From NCBI RefSeq assembly GCF_018618415.1, contig NZ_JACSMA010000001.1, forward strand, positions 310,001 to 374,000: a DNA stretch of 64,000 nt. The letters run 5' to 3'. Made by a program: the position numbers and the translations under genes. Positions 18,993 through 27,566 of this stretch are shown piece by piece; position 1 is the stretch's first letter, and each line of letters opens with the position of its first letter. The notes under the pieces were generated by a model that worked only from the letters and a program-made list of their open reading frames with translations, made no database searches and was not told where the DNA came from. The stretch is from Exiguobacterium sp. s146 (lineage in GTDB: Bacteria > Bacillota > Bacilli > Exiguobacteriales > Exiguobacteriaceae).

Positions 18993-19026
18993 AACAGACG
19001 CTCATAAATTGCGAGCGTCTGTTTTT
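18993..19026 (+). terminator. Terminator ending the arabinan locus
   Basis: AACAGACGCTC (18993-19003) pairs with GAGCGTCTGTT (19013-19023), followed by TTT. Confidence 0.9.
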
Positions 19027-19170
19027 ATGTTACGGGAGTAGGCGTCACGAACCACATTTGATGAGATGCACCCTCTCTCTGATTTTCTTATTGAATCAAC
19101 TCCAATCCTGCACCAACGCGCACAGTTTTGTATAATTGAAAGCGAGAGCTAGGAAGGGAGAAACGATTCG

Positions 19171-20151
19171 ATGAAACCAAAGATTGAGGACGTAGCCAAA
19201 TTGGCTGGGGTTTCTCCGACAACCGTGTCACGTGTGTTGAACAATCGTGGCTATATCAGTGAAAAGACGAAAACAAAAGTTGAGGCGGCGATGCAAGAAC
19301 TCAACTATTTTCCGAACGACGTGGCGCGTTCGCTGTTCAACAAACGCTCGCATTTGATCGGCTTGATTTTACCGACAACGGCCAACCCGTTCTTCGGGGA
19401 GCTCACGTTCCATATCGAGAATTATTGTGCGGCGAACGGATATAAAGTGCTCCTCTGCAACAGTTTGAACCAAGTCGATAAAGAAGAGCGTTACTTGGAG
19501 ATGTTGCTTAGAAACCAAGTCGATGGCATCATCGTTGGCACACATAACCGGGGGATTGTCGATTACCATAAGCAAAACTTGGCGGTCGTGGCGATTGACC
19601 GTTATTTGTCTGACACGATTCCGGTTGTCAGCTCCGATAATTATCAAGGGGGCAAACTGGCGACCGATTATTTATGGGCAAAAGGATGTCGCCGGATCGC
19701 GTTGATTGATGGGGAAGGGTCACTCGAGACACCGGCCCGCCTGAGACGGCAAGCCTATCTCGATGTGATGAAAGCGCATGGGCAAGAACCGATTGTGTAT
19801 GAGGTCGAGGAAGTCTTTGATCGCGCGAGCCAAGAAGCTGTCATGCAAAAATTGGTTGACGAACAACCGGAGCTCGATGGTGTGTTCGCGACGAACGACT
19901 TGTTCGCGGCTTCCTTCATGCGCGTCATGAAATCGTCGAAATGTGCATCCCAAACCATCGAAGTGGTCGGCTATGACGGGACCGAAGCCGTCCGCTCGCT
20001 CTTGCCGGAACTCGCGACCATTCAACAACCGATTGAAGAAATCGCCAAGACGGCCATCGATTTGTTATTAAAAGAAATCGACGGTGAATTCACAGATGAA
20101 GGCAGAGAGATTCAACTTCCTGTCCGCTTGCTTCAAGGGATTGACGCTTAA
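19171..20151 (+). CDS. LacI-family repressor of the sucrose genes (ScrR-like)
   Basis: 326 residues. The N-terminal LacI helix-turn-helix and hinge read IEDVAKLAGVSPTTVSRVLNN, followed by a sugar-binding domain (LIGLILPTTANPFF ... FATNDLFAASFMR ... VVGYDGTEAV). It resembles ScrR/SacR-type repressors of sucrose genes. The adjoining promoter has a perfect 22-base palindrome with central CCGG, as expected for a LacI-family dimer. Ribosome site GGAAGGGAG. The effector, sucrose or fructose, is inferred from context. Confidence 0.85.
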   Translation: MKPKIEDVAKLAGVSPTTVSRVLNNRGYISEKTKTKVEAAMQELNYFPNDVARSLFNKRSHLIGLILPTTANPFFGELTFHIENYCAANGYKVLLCNSLNQVDKEERYLEMLLRNQVDGIIVGTHNRGIVDYHKQNLAVVAIDRYLSDTIPVVSSDNYQGGKLATDYLWAKGCRRIALIDGEGSLETPARLRRQAYLDVMKAHGQEPIVYEVEEVFDRASQEAVMQKLVDEQPELDGVFATNDLFAASFMRVMKSSKCASQTIEVVGYDGTEAVRSLLPELATIQQPIEEIAKTAIDLLLKEIDGEFTDEGREIQLPVRLLQGIDA

Positions 20152-20156
20152 CGTCG

Positions 20157-20187
20157 AACCCGCTCCTCATGTAGGAGCGGGCTTTTT
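20157..20187 (+). terminator. Terminator after the sucrose repressor gene
   Basis: CCCGCTCCT (20159-20167) pairs with AGGAGCGGG (20173-20181), then CTTTTT. Confidence 0.9.
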
Positions 20188-20209
20188 CGTGCAAGAAAAC
20201 ATGACAACT

Positions 20210-20251
20210 ATATGTCAACCGGTTGACATATGAAAGCGGTTGACATATTAT
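20210..20251 (+). promoter_or_regulatory. Sucrose promoter with LacI-type operator
   Basis: A perfect 22-base palindrome occupies 20210-20231 (halves ATATGTCAACC / GGTTGACATAT). Its right half contains TTGACA (20223-20228). After a 17-base spacer lies TATTAT (20246-20251). A second copy of CGGTTGACATAT (20237-20248) overlaps the -10, giving a full operator plus a half-site 17 bases apart. Binding would block polymerase directly. Confidence 0.85.
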
Positions 20252-20256
20252 GATTT

Positions 20257-20270
20257 TGAAAGTGCTTTCA
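20257..20270. promoter_or_regulatory. cre-like site at the sucrose promoter start
   Basis: TGAAAGTGCTTTCA is palindromic apart from its centre, where the usual CG is TG. It covers the expected transcription start, consistent with CcpA repression. Confidence 0.65.
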
Positions 20271-20309
20271 AAAAATGTAGTTCATTCTATTTTTGAGGGA
20301 GACAGCATC

Positions 20310-21551
20310 ATGAAAACGTCAAAAATCTTGTATTGGAAACTGAGTGCCTATTTCTTCTTCTTCTTTTTCACGTGGTCGTCGAGTTATTCATTGTTCTCGA
20401 TTTGGCTCGGGCAAGAGATGCAATTGACTGGCGCCCAGACTGGCTTGGTCTTTTCTGTAAACGCTATCTTTGCGCTGTTGATGCAACCGCTCTATGGATT
20501 TATCTCCGATAAGATCGGCTTAAAGAAAAACATTCTGTTCTTCATCAGCATGTTGCTCGTGTTCGTTGGACCGTTCTATATCTATGTGTACGGACCTCTC
20601 CTTCAGTACAATGTCATCATCGGAGCCGCTGTCGGAGGACTTTATCTTGGGACGGCCTTCCTTGCCGGGATTGGAGCCATCGAGTCATATATCGAAAAAG
20701 TGGGGCGGAAATACGATTTTGAGTACGGCAAAGCGCGCATGTGGGGCTCGCTCGGATGGGCGGCAGCGACGTTCTTCGCAGGACAGTTGTTCAACATCAA
20801 CCCGAACATCAACTTCTGGGTGGCGTCGGTCTCGGCCATCGTCTTGGTCGCAATCATCTTGTCCATCAAGGTAGAAGTCACGGACGTCGAGATGGAACGG
20901 GCCGCCTCGGTCACATTGAAAGACGTCGGTCATTTGTTCACATTGAAAGATTTTTGGTATTTGATGCTGTATGTGATTGGGGTCGCCTGCGTGTACGGCG
21001 TGTATGACCAACAGTTCCCGGTCTATTACTCGTCGCTCTTCCCGACAGAAGCACAAGGGAACCAGGTGTTCGGCTATTTGAATTCACTCCAGGTCTTCTT
21101 GGAAGCCGGGATGATGTTCGCCGCACCGTTCATCGTCAATAAACTTGGAGCGAAGAACAGTTTGATTCTTGCCGGCTACTTGATGGCGTTCCGAATCGTC
21201 GGTTCGGGTCTTGTCGAGGGACCGATCGGCATCTCGTCAATGAAGTTGATTCACGCGTTGGAATTACCGATTATGCTCGTCGCAATCTTTAAATACTTAG
21301 CGGCCAATTTCGATACGCGTCTATCATCGGTGCTGTATCTCGTCGGTTTCCAGTTCGCCAAACAAGTTGGGGAGTCAATCATGTCACCGGCAGCCGGCTA
21401 CTTCTATGACAGTATCGGTTTCAGACAGACGTATTTAGCGATGGGAGCCATCGTTCTCGCGTTCACGGTCATCTCGATGTTCACGTTGTTGAACGAGAAG
21501 AAGACCAATCTTCAAAAACCAACATCAAAAGATATGGGACAGGTCATTTAA
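20310..21551 (+). CDS. Sucrose/oligosaccharide:H+ symporter, MFS (LacY/CscB type)
   Basis: 413 residues with about twelve membrane helices. The opening (KILYWKLSAYFFFFFFTWSSSYSLFSIWL) and the loop DKIGLKK between helices 2 and 3 are typical of the oligosaccharide:H+ symporter family that includes LacY, RafB and CscB. Because it does not phosphorylate sucrose, the downstream GH32 enzyme must act on free sucrose. The start was set by GAGGGAGA before ATG 20310. The upstream in-frame extension overlaps the promoter and cre site and is not coding. Confidence 0.87.
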   Translation: MKTSKILYWKLSAYFFFFFFTWSSSYSLFSIWLGQEMQLTGAQTGLVFSVNAIFALLMQPLYGFISDKIGLKKNILFFISMLLVFVGPFYIYVYGPLLQYNVIIGAAVGGLYLGTAFLAGIGAIESYIEKVGRKYDFEYGKARMWGSLGWAAATFFAGQLFNINPNINFWVASVSAIVLVAIILSIKVEVTDVEMERAASVTLKDVGHLFTLKDFWYLMLYVIGVACVYGVYDQQFPVYYSSLFPTEAQGNQVFGYLNSLQVFLEAGMMFAAPFIVNKLGAKNSLILAGYLMAFRIVGSGLVEGPIGISSMKLIHALELPIMLVAIFKYLAANFDTRLSSVLYLVGFQFAKQVGESIMSPAAGYFYDSIGFRQTYLAMGAIVLAFTVISMFTLLNEKKTNLQKPTSKDMGQVI

Positions 21552-21572
21552 CTTACTTAAAGGAGCGATCAT

Positions 21573-23057
21573 ATGTTAACGCACACAACACAGACAGAGG
21601 CAGACAAAGCAGTGGCCGAAGCGAAAGCGAATCTGGACACGACGTATCGGCTCGGCTATCACATCATGGCACCTGCCAATTGGATCAATGACCCCAACGG
21701 ACTGATTCATTATAAAGATGAATATCACGTTTTTTATCAACATCATCCGTACGACGAAAATTGGGGACCGATGCATTGGGGACATGTGAAGAGTAAAGAC
21801 CTTGTCCATTGGGAGCACCTGCCGATTGCGCTCGCCCCGAAAGAAGACTATGAACGGGACGGCTGTTTCTCTGGCAGTGCGGTCGATGACGATGGGGTCC
21901 TCACGCTGATTTATACAGGCAACATCTTCATCGATCAGGAGAAAGACATCCTCGATCAATCGCAATGCATCGCCACGAGCACCGACGGGATTCATTTCGA
22001 GAAGCATCCTCAGAATCCGGTCATCCCGATGCATCCAGAAGACGGTTCGGGTCATTTCCGTGACCCGAAAGTATGGAAGCATGAAGGGAACTGGTACATG
22101 GTCCTCGGTACTCGGAAAGGTGACATCGGGAAGGCCATTCTCTACAAGTCAGCGGATTTAAAAGCATGGCAGTATCTCGGCGTTCTCGGAGAGAGTGACG
22201 GGACGGAGGGATACATGTGGGAATGTCCCGATTTCTTTGAACTCGACGGCGAGCATGTCCTCTTATTTTCACCGCAAGGGATAAAACCGGAAGGGGACCG
22301 GTATCAGAACTTGTTCCAAACGGGTTACGTGACAGGTTCGTTCGATTATGAGACGAACACGTTTGAACGAGGTGATTTCAAAGAGCTCGACCACGGTCAT
22401 GATTTCTATGCCGTCCAGACGTTGCTCGATGACAAAGGACGCCGCATCGCCATCGGCTGGATGGACATGTGGGAGTCGGAGATGCCGACGAAAGAGCATG
22501 GCTGGGCTGGGGCATTGACGTTACCACGTGTGCTTACGCGGATGGAGGACGGCCGCATCAAGATGGAGCCGGTCGAGGAGTTGAAAGCCTTGCGTTCTAA
22601 ACGGCTGGACGTTCAGATGACGACGATTGAAGAGACTGAAATCGTCACGGATGTGGCGGAAGAGTTGCTTGAGGTAGAGGTTGAGTTTTCTTTACGTGAT
22701 GTGACGGCAGATACGTTCGGTATCAAATTACGTCGGAGTGAAGATGGCTCAGAAGAGACCGTCATCCACTTCTCGCCTCAAACTCGTCAATTGACGCTCG
22801 ATCGAACGAAGTCAGGGACGGGCGTCGATGGAATCAGAACGGCTGAGGTCGACGTGGAAGGGGATGTGCTCCAGTTACGGATTTTCCTCGACCGGTCTTC
22901 GGTGGAGGTGTTCGCCAACGCTGGGACGACGGTGATGACAAGTCGAATCTATCCGAATCCGACGAGTCTCGGGTTATCGTTCTATGCCGAAGGTGGAAGT
23001 GTCAACGTCAAAACGTGCAACGTGTGGCAATTGAAAGATGTATGGACTGAACAATGA
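21573..23057 (+). CDS. GH32 sucrose hydrolase (beta-fructofuranosidase)
   Basis: 494 residues without a signal peptide. The nucleophile Asp is in NWINDPNGLIHY, the transition-state Asp in GHFRDPKVW, and the acid/base Glu in MWECPDFFEL, so all three GH32 sites are intact. A C-terminal beta-sandwich follows from about residue 345 and includes LFLDRSSVEVFANAG-like sequence. The partner is a symporter rather than a PTS, so it probably cleaves unphosphorylated sucrose to glucose and fructose. No fructokinase is present nearby. RBS AAGGAGCG. Confidence 0.92.
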   Translation: MLTHTTQTEADKAVAEAKANLDTTYRLGYHIMAPANWINDPNGLIHYKDEYHVFYQHHPYDENWGPMHWGHVKSKDLVHWEHLPIALAPKEDYERDGCFSGSAVDDDGVLTLIYTGNIFIDQEKDILDQSQCIATSTDGIHFEKHPQNPVIPMHPEDGSGHFRDPKVWKHEGNWYMVLGTRKGDIGKAILYKSADLKAWQYLGVLGESDGTEGYMWECPDFFELDGEHVLLFSPQGIKPEGDRYQNLFQTGYVTGSFDYETNTFERGDFKELDHGHDFYAVQTLLDDKGRRIAIGWMDMWESEMPTKEHGWAGALTLPRVLTRMEDGRIKMEPVEELKALRSKRLDVQMTTIEETEIVTDVAEELLEVEVEFSLRDVTADTFGIKLRRSEDGSEETVIHFSPQTRQLTLDRTKSGTGVDGIRTAEVDVEGDVLQLRIFLDRSSVEVFANAGTTVMTSRIYPNPTSLGLSFYAEGGSVNVKTCNVWQLKDVWTEQ

Positions 23058-23064
23058 ACTAAAG

Positions 23065-23101
23065 AACCGTGCCGATCTCATAAAGAGTAGGTACGGTTTT
23101 G
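23065..23101 (+). terminator. Terminator after the sucrose hydrolase gene
   Basis: AACCGTGCC pairs with GGTACGGTT through one G-U pair, with CTC/GAG inside, then TTG. Confidence 0.75.
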
Positions 23102-23212
23102 TTATAAATATATACAATTGACTTTTCACAACAAAACGCTCTGTAAGTTGTGGTTAAATGGGTCGTATCATGAGTGTAGAACGCAAATTACTTATGAATT
23201 GAGCGGAGACAG

Positions 23213-23710
23213 ATGAACATGAAACGATTGATAAGGTTATTAGGTTGGCTGATTGTTATTTTAGCGTTGTTTGAATTAGCGACGGATTGGCCTGATTCAC
23301 CAAACCCACCGATTGAACACACGTTTGAAGAACCGATTGTGTTTCCGTTTGAAATCACTCGGCGTTACAGTGAAATCGATATCGCGAAGCCGCACTACAT
23401 GCACCAATTCGTATTTCACTATGTGAATGAGGAGACGACACAGGAGTTACGCTACATCGTCCATAGAGTCGTCGATGAACCTGATGACATAGAGGATATT
23501 TCGTCATACGGAGACCAATACGTACTTGCGGACGGGACCTCTGCCTTCTATGATGAAGCGGAATCGACGTCGCAAGGTTTATGGTGGATTAACAAAAACG
23601 GCTTCACTGCTCGAATCATTTATTATATCGATGGCAACTCCGTCGAACTCGACAACGAGACCCGCTTACCGGTCCAACAACTGATCAACTTGGCCAATCA
23701 AACGTTATGA
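23213..23710 (+). CDS. Membrane-anchored hypothetical protein
   Basis: 165 residues. A basic start and one hydrophobic helix (about residues 7-22) anchor an extracytoplasmic domain of about 135 residues with several aromatic beta-strand-like segments (QYVLADGTSAFYDE, GLWWINKNGFTARIIYYI). The pattern of an LADGT strand followed by a W-rich strand recalls DUF4367-type domains found in sporulation and anti-sigma proteins, but this is weak. Two in-frame ATGs, 23213 and 23219, are both plausible. Flanked by terminators on both sides, so it is transcribed alone. Function unknown. Confidence 0.7.
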   Translation: MNMKRLIRLLGWLIVILALFELATDWPDSPNPPIEHTFEEPIVFPFEITRRYSEIDIAKPHYMHQFVFHYVNEETTQELRYIVHRVVDEPDDIEDISSYGDQYVLADGTSAFYDEAESTSQGLWWINKNGFTARIIYYIDGNSVELDNETRLPVQQLINLANQTL

Positions 23711-23714
23711 CGAA

Positions 23715-23758
23715 AGCCCGCGTCTCACCAGTTGAGAAAGGCGGGCTGTTTCTATTTT
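23715..23758 (+). terminator. Terminator after the anchored hypothetical gene
   Basis: AGCCCGC (23715-23721) pairs with GCGGGCT (23741-23747), with an inner TCTCA/TGAGA, then a T-rich run. Confidence 0.8.
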
Positions 23759-23782
23759 CCGAAAGATATCTTGAAGTTCACA

Positions 23783-23833
23783 TTGACAGCGCCACTCGAT
23801 TCATCCTATACTCATAAATGATAATGATTATCA
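23783..23833 (+). promoter_or_regulatory. Iron-regulated promoter with Fur box
   Basis: TTGACA (23783-23788), 18-base spacer, TATACT (23807-23812). Immediately downstream lies TGATAATGATTATCA (23819-23833), a perfect 7-1-7 Fur box covering the transcription start. Iron repression of the siderophore importer is therefore expected. Confidence 0.9.
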
Positions 23834-23877
23834 ATGTCGGCGTAAAACGTTGTCATAGAGAAAAAGGGGATTCGAAC

Positions 23878-24915
23878 ATGAACAGTTACAAGAAATTGCT
23901 ACATATGTTCATCATCATGTCTGCTTTCGTGCTCGTGCTCGCAGGATGCGGCACGAACAATGAAGATGCAGCCACGACAGATGAATCTGCTGAAACGGCA
24001 GAAGGCTATCCAATCACAATCAAACACGCGTTAGGCGAGACGGTCATCGACAAGAAGCCGGAACGCGTCGCAACGGTCGGTTGGTCGAACCAAGACGTCG
24101 CGCTCGCACTTGACGTCGTGCCAGTCGGATTCTCGGCTGCGAACTACGGTGTCCAAGACGGCAGCGGCATGTTGCCATGGACAGCTGACAAGTTGAAAGA
24201 GCTCGGTGAAGAGAACCCGAACATCTATCAAGACACGGACGGCCTCGACTTCGAAGCCATCGCCGACTCACAGCCGGACGTCATTCTCGCCGCCTACTCA
24301 GGCATCACGCAAGAAGACTACGACACGTTGACACAAATCGCTCCGGTCGTCGCGTACCAAGAGACACCTTGGGTCTCTTCATGGCAGGACACGGTCCGTT
24401 ACGACTCGATGGCCATGGGCATGGAAGAAGAAGGTCAACAGTTGATTGAAGACACAGAGAAGCTCATCGCCGACAAGGCTGCTGAAGTACCGGAGATGAA
24501 AGGCAAGAAAGCGGCGTTCGTCGCGCTCAGCCCGGACGATCTCTCGAAGTTCTACATCTACACGACCGGTGACCCGCGTGGCGCCTTCATCGAAGAGCTC
24601 GGCATGGAGTATCCGGAGAACATCACGAGCCAAATCAAAGATGAGAACAGCTTCTACCTCGAGCTCAGCTCAGAGAACGCTGACATCTTGAACGACGTCG
24701 ACATCTTCGTCGCCTACGGGAACGAAGAGACGTTGAAAGCACTTCAAGCTGACCCGCTCTACAGCAAAGTGCCGGCCATCAAACGCGGTTCGGTCGTCAT
24801 GATTGAAGACAACACGCCGCTCGCGGCTGCTGGGACACCATCACCACTCTCAATCGAATACACGATTGACGACTACGTGAAACTCGTCTCAGAAGCACTC
24901 GCGAAAGTCGAGTAA
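23878..24915 (+). CDS. Iron-siderophore ABC transporter binding lipoprotein
   Basis: 345 residues. A signal sequence ends in the lipobox L-A-G-C (VLVLAGCGTN), followed by an acidic linker and a FhuD/FepB-type domain (ERVATVGWSNQDVALAL, then QPDVILAAYSG). It binds ferric siderophore and feeds the two permeases encoded next. The ATG at 23878 is preferred; the longer frame starts inside the Fur box. The order binding protein-permease-permease without ATPase matches B. subtilis yfiY-yfiZ-yfhA (YfiY-like). The exact siderophore cannot be told from sequence. Confidence 0.9.
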   Translation: MNSYKKLLHMFIIMSAFVLVLAGCGTNNEDAATTDESAETAEGYPITIKHALGETVIDKKPERVATVGWSNQDVALALDVVPVGFSAANYGVQDGSGMLPWTADKLKELGEENPNIYQDTDGLDFEAIADSQPDVILAAYSGITQEDYDTLTQIAPVVAYQETPWVSSWQDTVRYDSMAMGMEEEGQQLIEDTEKLIADKAAEVPEMKGKKAAFVALSPDDLSKFYIYTTGDPRGAFIEELGMEYPENITSQIKDENSFYLELSSENADILNDVDIFVAYGNEETLKALQADPLYSKVPAIKRGSVVMIEDNTPLAAAGTPSPLSIEYTIDDYVKLVSEALAKVE

Positions 24916-24919
24916 TCAA

Positions 24920-25939
24920 ATGAATATTCCGAAGAAGTTACACACGCCGAAGCGGTTCGGGCTCCTCCTCGTAGGGTCGCTCGTCCTGCTCGTCGTCTGT
25001 ATGCTCGCTTCGCTTGCTTTCGGCTCACGGACAGTCGGATGGGATGAACTGCTTGACGGTTTATTCCGTCCGGCTGTTCAGTCGTATGAAGCGGACATCG
25101 TCCGACAGCGGGTCGTCCGGACGGTGTTCAGTTTCATGTGTGGGGCGGCACTCGGGGTCTCAGGCGCATTGATGCAGTCGGTGACGCGTAATCCGATCGC
25201 CGACCCAAGCATTCTCGGGGTCAATACGGGGGCGGCCTTATTCGTCGTCGTCGGGATTGCCTTCTTCAACATCTCGACCGCGAGCGACTACATTTGGTAT
25301 GCACTCGTCGGGGCGTTACTCACGGCGGCGTTCGTGTTCGGAATTGGGTCGCTCGGGCGGGGCGGTTCGACACCGCTCAAGCTCGTCTTGGCCGGTGCGG
25401 CGACGAGTGCAGCCTTGTCGTCACTCGTCATGGCCATCATGATTCCACGCTCGAACGTCATGGACCAGTTCCGGTTCTGGCAAGTCGGCAGCGTCGGCGC
25501 CGGGACGATGGACTCGATTATGACGTTCCTGCCGTTCTTTATCGGCGGCATCATCATCGCCATCTTGGCGGCACCATCCCTCAATATCTTGGCGCTCGGG
25601 GAAGAGCTTGCCACGGGACTCGGTGTCCGCATCGGCACGTTGAAACTGATTGCCTCGTTCGCCGGCGTGATTTTATGCGGGGCGGCGACGGCACTGGCCG
25701 GTCCGATCGGCTTTATCGGGCTGCTCGCGCCACACCTCGTCCGCTTGGTCATCGGGGCGGATGAACGCTACATCATCCCGATGTCGGCATTGACGGGTGC
25801 GATTTTACTCACGTTCGCTGACGTGGCGGGCCGTTTGCTCGGCAGTCCGGGTGAACTCGAAGTCGGCATCGTCACGGCGTTCGTCGGGGCACCGATTTTG
25901 ATTGCTTTGACGATGAAAGTGAAGGTGCGTGGCGTATGA
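24920..25939 (+). CDS. FecCD-family siderophore permease 1
   Basis: 339 residues with nine or ten helices of the BtuC/FecCD fold. Visible signatures are GVSGALMQSVTRNPIADPSILG and, near the C terminus, GPIGFIGLLAPHLVRL (ATPase coupling helix region). It begins four bases after the lipoprotein stop with no strong ribosome site, so it probably relies on translational coupling. It overlaps the next permease by four bases. Confidence 0.92.
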   Translation: MNIPKKLHTPKRFGLLLVGSLVLLVVCMLASLAFGSRTVGWDELLDGLFRPAVQSYEADIVRQRVVRTVFSFMCGAALGVSGALMQSVTRNPIADPSILGVNTGAALFVVVGIAFFNISTASDYIWYALVGALLTAAFVFGIGSLGRGGSTPLKLVLAGAATSAALSSLVMAIMIPRSNVMDQFRFWQVGSVGAGTMDSIMTFLPFFIGGIIIAILAAPSLNILALGEELATGLGVRIGTLKLIASFAGVILCGAATALAGPIGFIGLLAPHLVRLVIGADERYIIPMSALTGAILLTFADVAGRLLGSPGELEVGIVTAFVGAPILIALTMKVKVRGV

Positions 25940-26964
25940 ACCAATCCATTCAACCGATTATCCATAACAGTCGCAAGCGCCGGCAACGGACTGTCTTTGT
26001 GACGCTCATCTTGTTCGCGCTCGCCCTTGGCTTGAGCGCGACGATGCTCATGCTCGGCAACACGATTTATCCGGTCACGGACGTCATCCGTGTCTTGTTC
26101 GGGGAACAAGTACCGGGCGCCTCGTTCGCCGTCGGCACGATTCGTCTGCCGCGCATGCTCGCAGGTGTCTTCGCCGGACTTGCGTTCGGCATCGCCGGGA
26201 CGGTGTTCCAGACGATGCTCCGCAACCCGCTCGCCAACCCGAACGTCATCGGCATCACGACCGGTTCGAGTGCGGCGGCCGTGTTCGGCATCGTCGTCTT
26301 GCAGGCGAGCGATACGTTCGTCTCGATCATCTCGATCATCGGCGGCCTGTTGACCGTCCTCGCCATCTATTTCTTGTCGAAAGGTGCCGCTTTCTCGATC
26401 GGCCGGCTCGTCTTGGTCGGAATCGGGATTCAAGCGATGCTGACGGCGGTCATCAACTATCTGTTGCTCATCAGCCGCCAGAACGATGTCGGGACGGCGA
26501 TGCGCTGGTTGAGCGGTAGCTTGAACGGGGCGAAGATGGAGACGCTCCCGCCGCTCATGATCGCTGTCGCGCTCTGCCTCCCGGTCATCCTCCGACTCAG
26601 CCGACAACTGCAGATTTTAGAGCTCGGGGAGATGACGGCGACGTCGCTCGGTGTCAAGACGAACCAGACGCGCGTCCTCCTCATTGTCGCCTCGGTGCTC
26701 ATGCTCGCGCTCGCGACGGCGACGACCGGACCGATTGCTTTCGTCGCCTTCCTGGCGGGACCGATTGCGAAGCGTCTCGTCGGGGATGGGCGTTCGACGA
26801 TCATTCCGGCGGCACTCGTTGGCGTCATCTTGGTGCTCGCGGCCGATCTCATCGGCCAGTTCGCTTTTACGGCCCGCTATCCGGTCGGTGTCATCACCGG
26901 CATGGTCGGGGCGCCGTATTTGATTTACCTCTTGATTCGGATGAACCGGCGAGGGGAGCTGTAA
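25936..26964 (+). CDS. FecCD-family siderophore permease 2
   Basis: 342 residues, a paralogue of the preceding permease and its heterodimer partner. It contains GIAGTVFQTMLRNPLANPNVIG and the late GPIAFVAFLAGPIAKRL. The C-terminal region ends VGVITGMVGAPYLIYLLIR. The ATGA overlap with the upstream gene shows coupling. No ATPase gene follows; a terminator closes the operon three bases after the stop, so an ATPase must come from elsewhere. Confidence 0.92.
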   Translation: MNQSIQPIIHNSRKRRQRTVFVTLILFALALGLSATMLMLGNTIYPVTDVIRVLFGEQVPGASFAVGTIRLPRMLAGVFAGLAFGIAGTVFQTMLRNPLANPNVIGITTGSSAAAVFGIVVLQASDTFVSIISIIGGLLTVLAIYFLSKGAAFSIGRLVLVGIGIQAMLTAVINYLLLISRQNDVGTAMRWLSGSLNGAKMETLPPLMIAVALCLPVILRLSRQLQILELGEMTATSLGVKTNQTRVLLIVASVLMLALATATTGPIAFVAFLAGPIAKRLVGDGRSTIIPAALVGVILVLAADLIGQFAFTARYPVGVITGMVGAPYLIYLLIRMNRRGEL

Positions 26965-26966
26965 GC

Positions 26967-27002
26967 AAAAGGAGCTGTGTCCCACCAGACACGGCTCCTT
27001 TT
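26967..27002 (+). terminator. Terminator of the siderophore operon
   Basis: AAAAGGAGC plus TGTGTC pairs with GACACG plus GCTCCTTTT around a CCACCA loop. Confidence 0.9.
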
Positions 27003-27129
27003 GTTGAAAGCGTCATCAAAAAGTCGTTGACTTCTCTGTCGGTTGAGGTGTATGCTAAAAATCCTGCCCAAAACAGAGAGGCCGGGAACTGGCATCAGTT
27101 CATTTCGAGTCAGAGAGGACCATGATCCC

Positions 27130-27528
27130 ATGAACCAACAACAATTAGTCGAGCGTGCCCGCCAAGTAAAAGAGAACGCCTACTCCCCGTATTCGAACTT
27201 CCGCGTCGGAGCAGCGCTTCTCATGAAAGACGGAACGGTCATTGACGGCGTCAACGTCGAGAACGTCTCGTTCGGTGCGACGAACTGTGCCGAGCGTACG
27301 GCCATCTTCACAGCGGTCGCGCAAGGCTATAAAAAAGGTGACTTCGAAGCCGTCGCGGTGTCAGGTGACACGGTCGACTTCTTGCCGCCATGCAGCATCT
27401 GTCGTCAAGTGCTCGTCGAGTTCGGTGGCCCGGATTTCAAAGTGTTGCTCACGAACGGCAACGCCGACGTGAAAGAAGTGACGCTTGACGAGCTCGTCCC
27501 GCTCGCGTTCACGGAACTCGAGATGTAA
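27130..27528 (+). CDS. cdd: Cytidine deaminase
   Basis: 132 residues, the length of the homotetrameric type. The catalytic Cys-Ala-Glu is in NCAERTAIFTA and the zinc-binding PCSICRQV follows about 35 residues later. The N-terminal YSPYSNFRVGAALL is highly conserved. It deaminates cytidine and deoxycytidine in nucleoside salvage. The start at 27130 fits the family N terminus; the ribosome site is modest (AGAGGACC). Monocistronic between terminators. Confidence 0.95.
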   Translation: MNQQQLVERARQVKENAYSPYSNFRVGAALLMKDGTVIDGVNVENVSFGATNCAERTAIFTAVAQGYKKGDFEAVAVSGDTVDFLPPCSICRQVLVEFGGPDFKVLLTNGNADVKEVTLDELVPLAFTELEM

Positions 27529-27530
27529 TC

Positions 27531-27566
27531 AAAAATGCTGAGTCCATAAGGGCTCAGCATTTTTTT
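27531..27566 (+). terminator. Terminator after cdd
   Basis: AAAAATGCTGAG (27531-27542) pairs with CTCAGCATTTTTTT (27553-27566). It is symmetric enough to serve the convergent deacetylase gene too. Confidence 0.92.
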
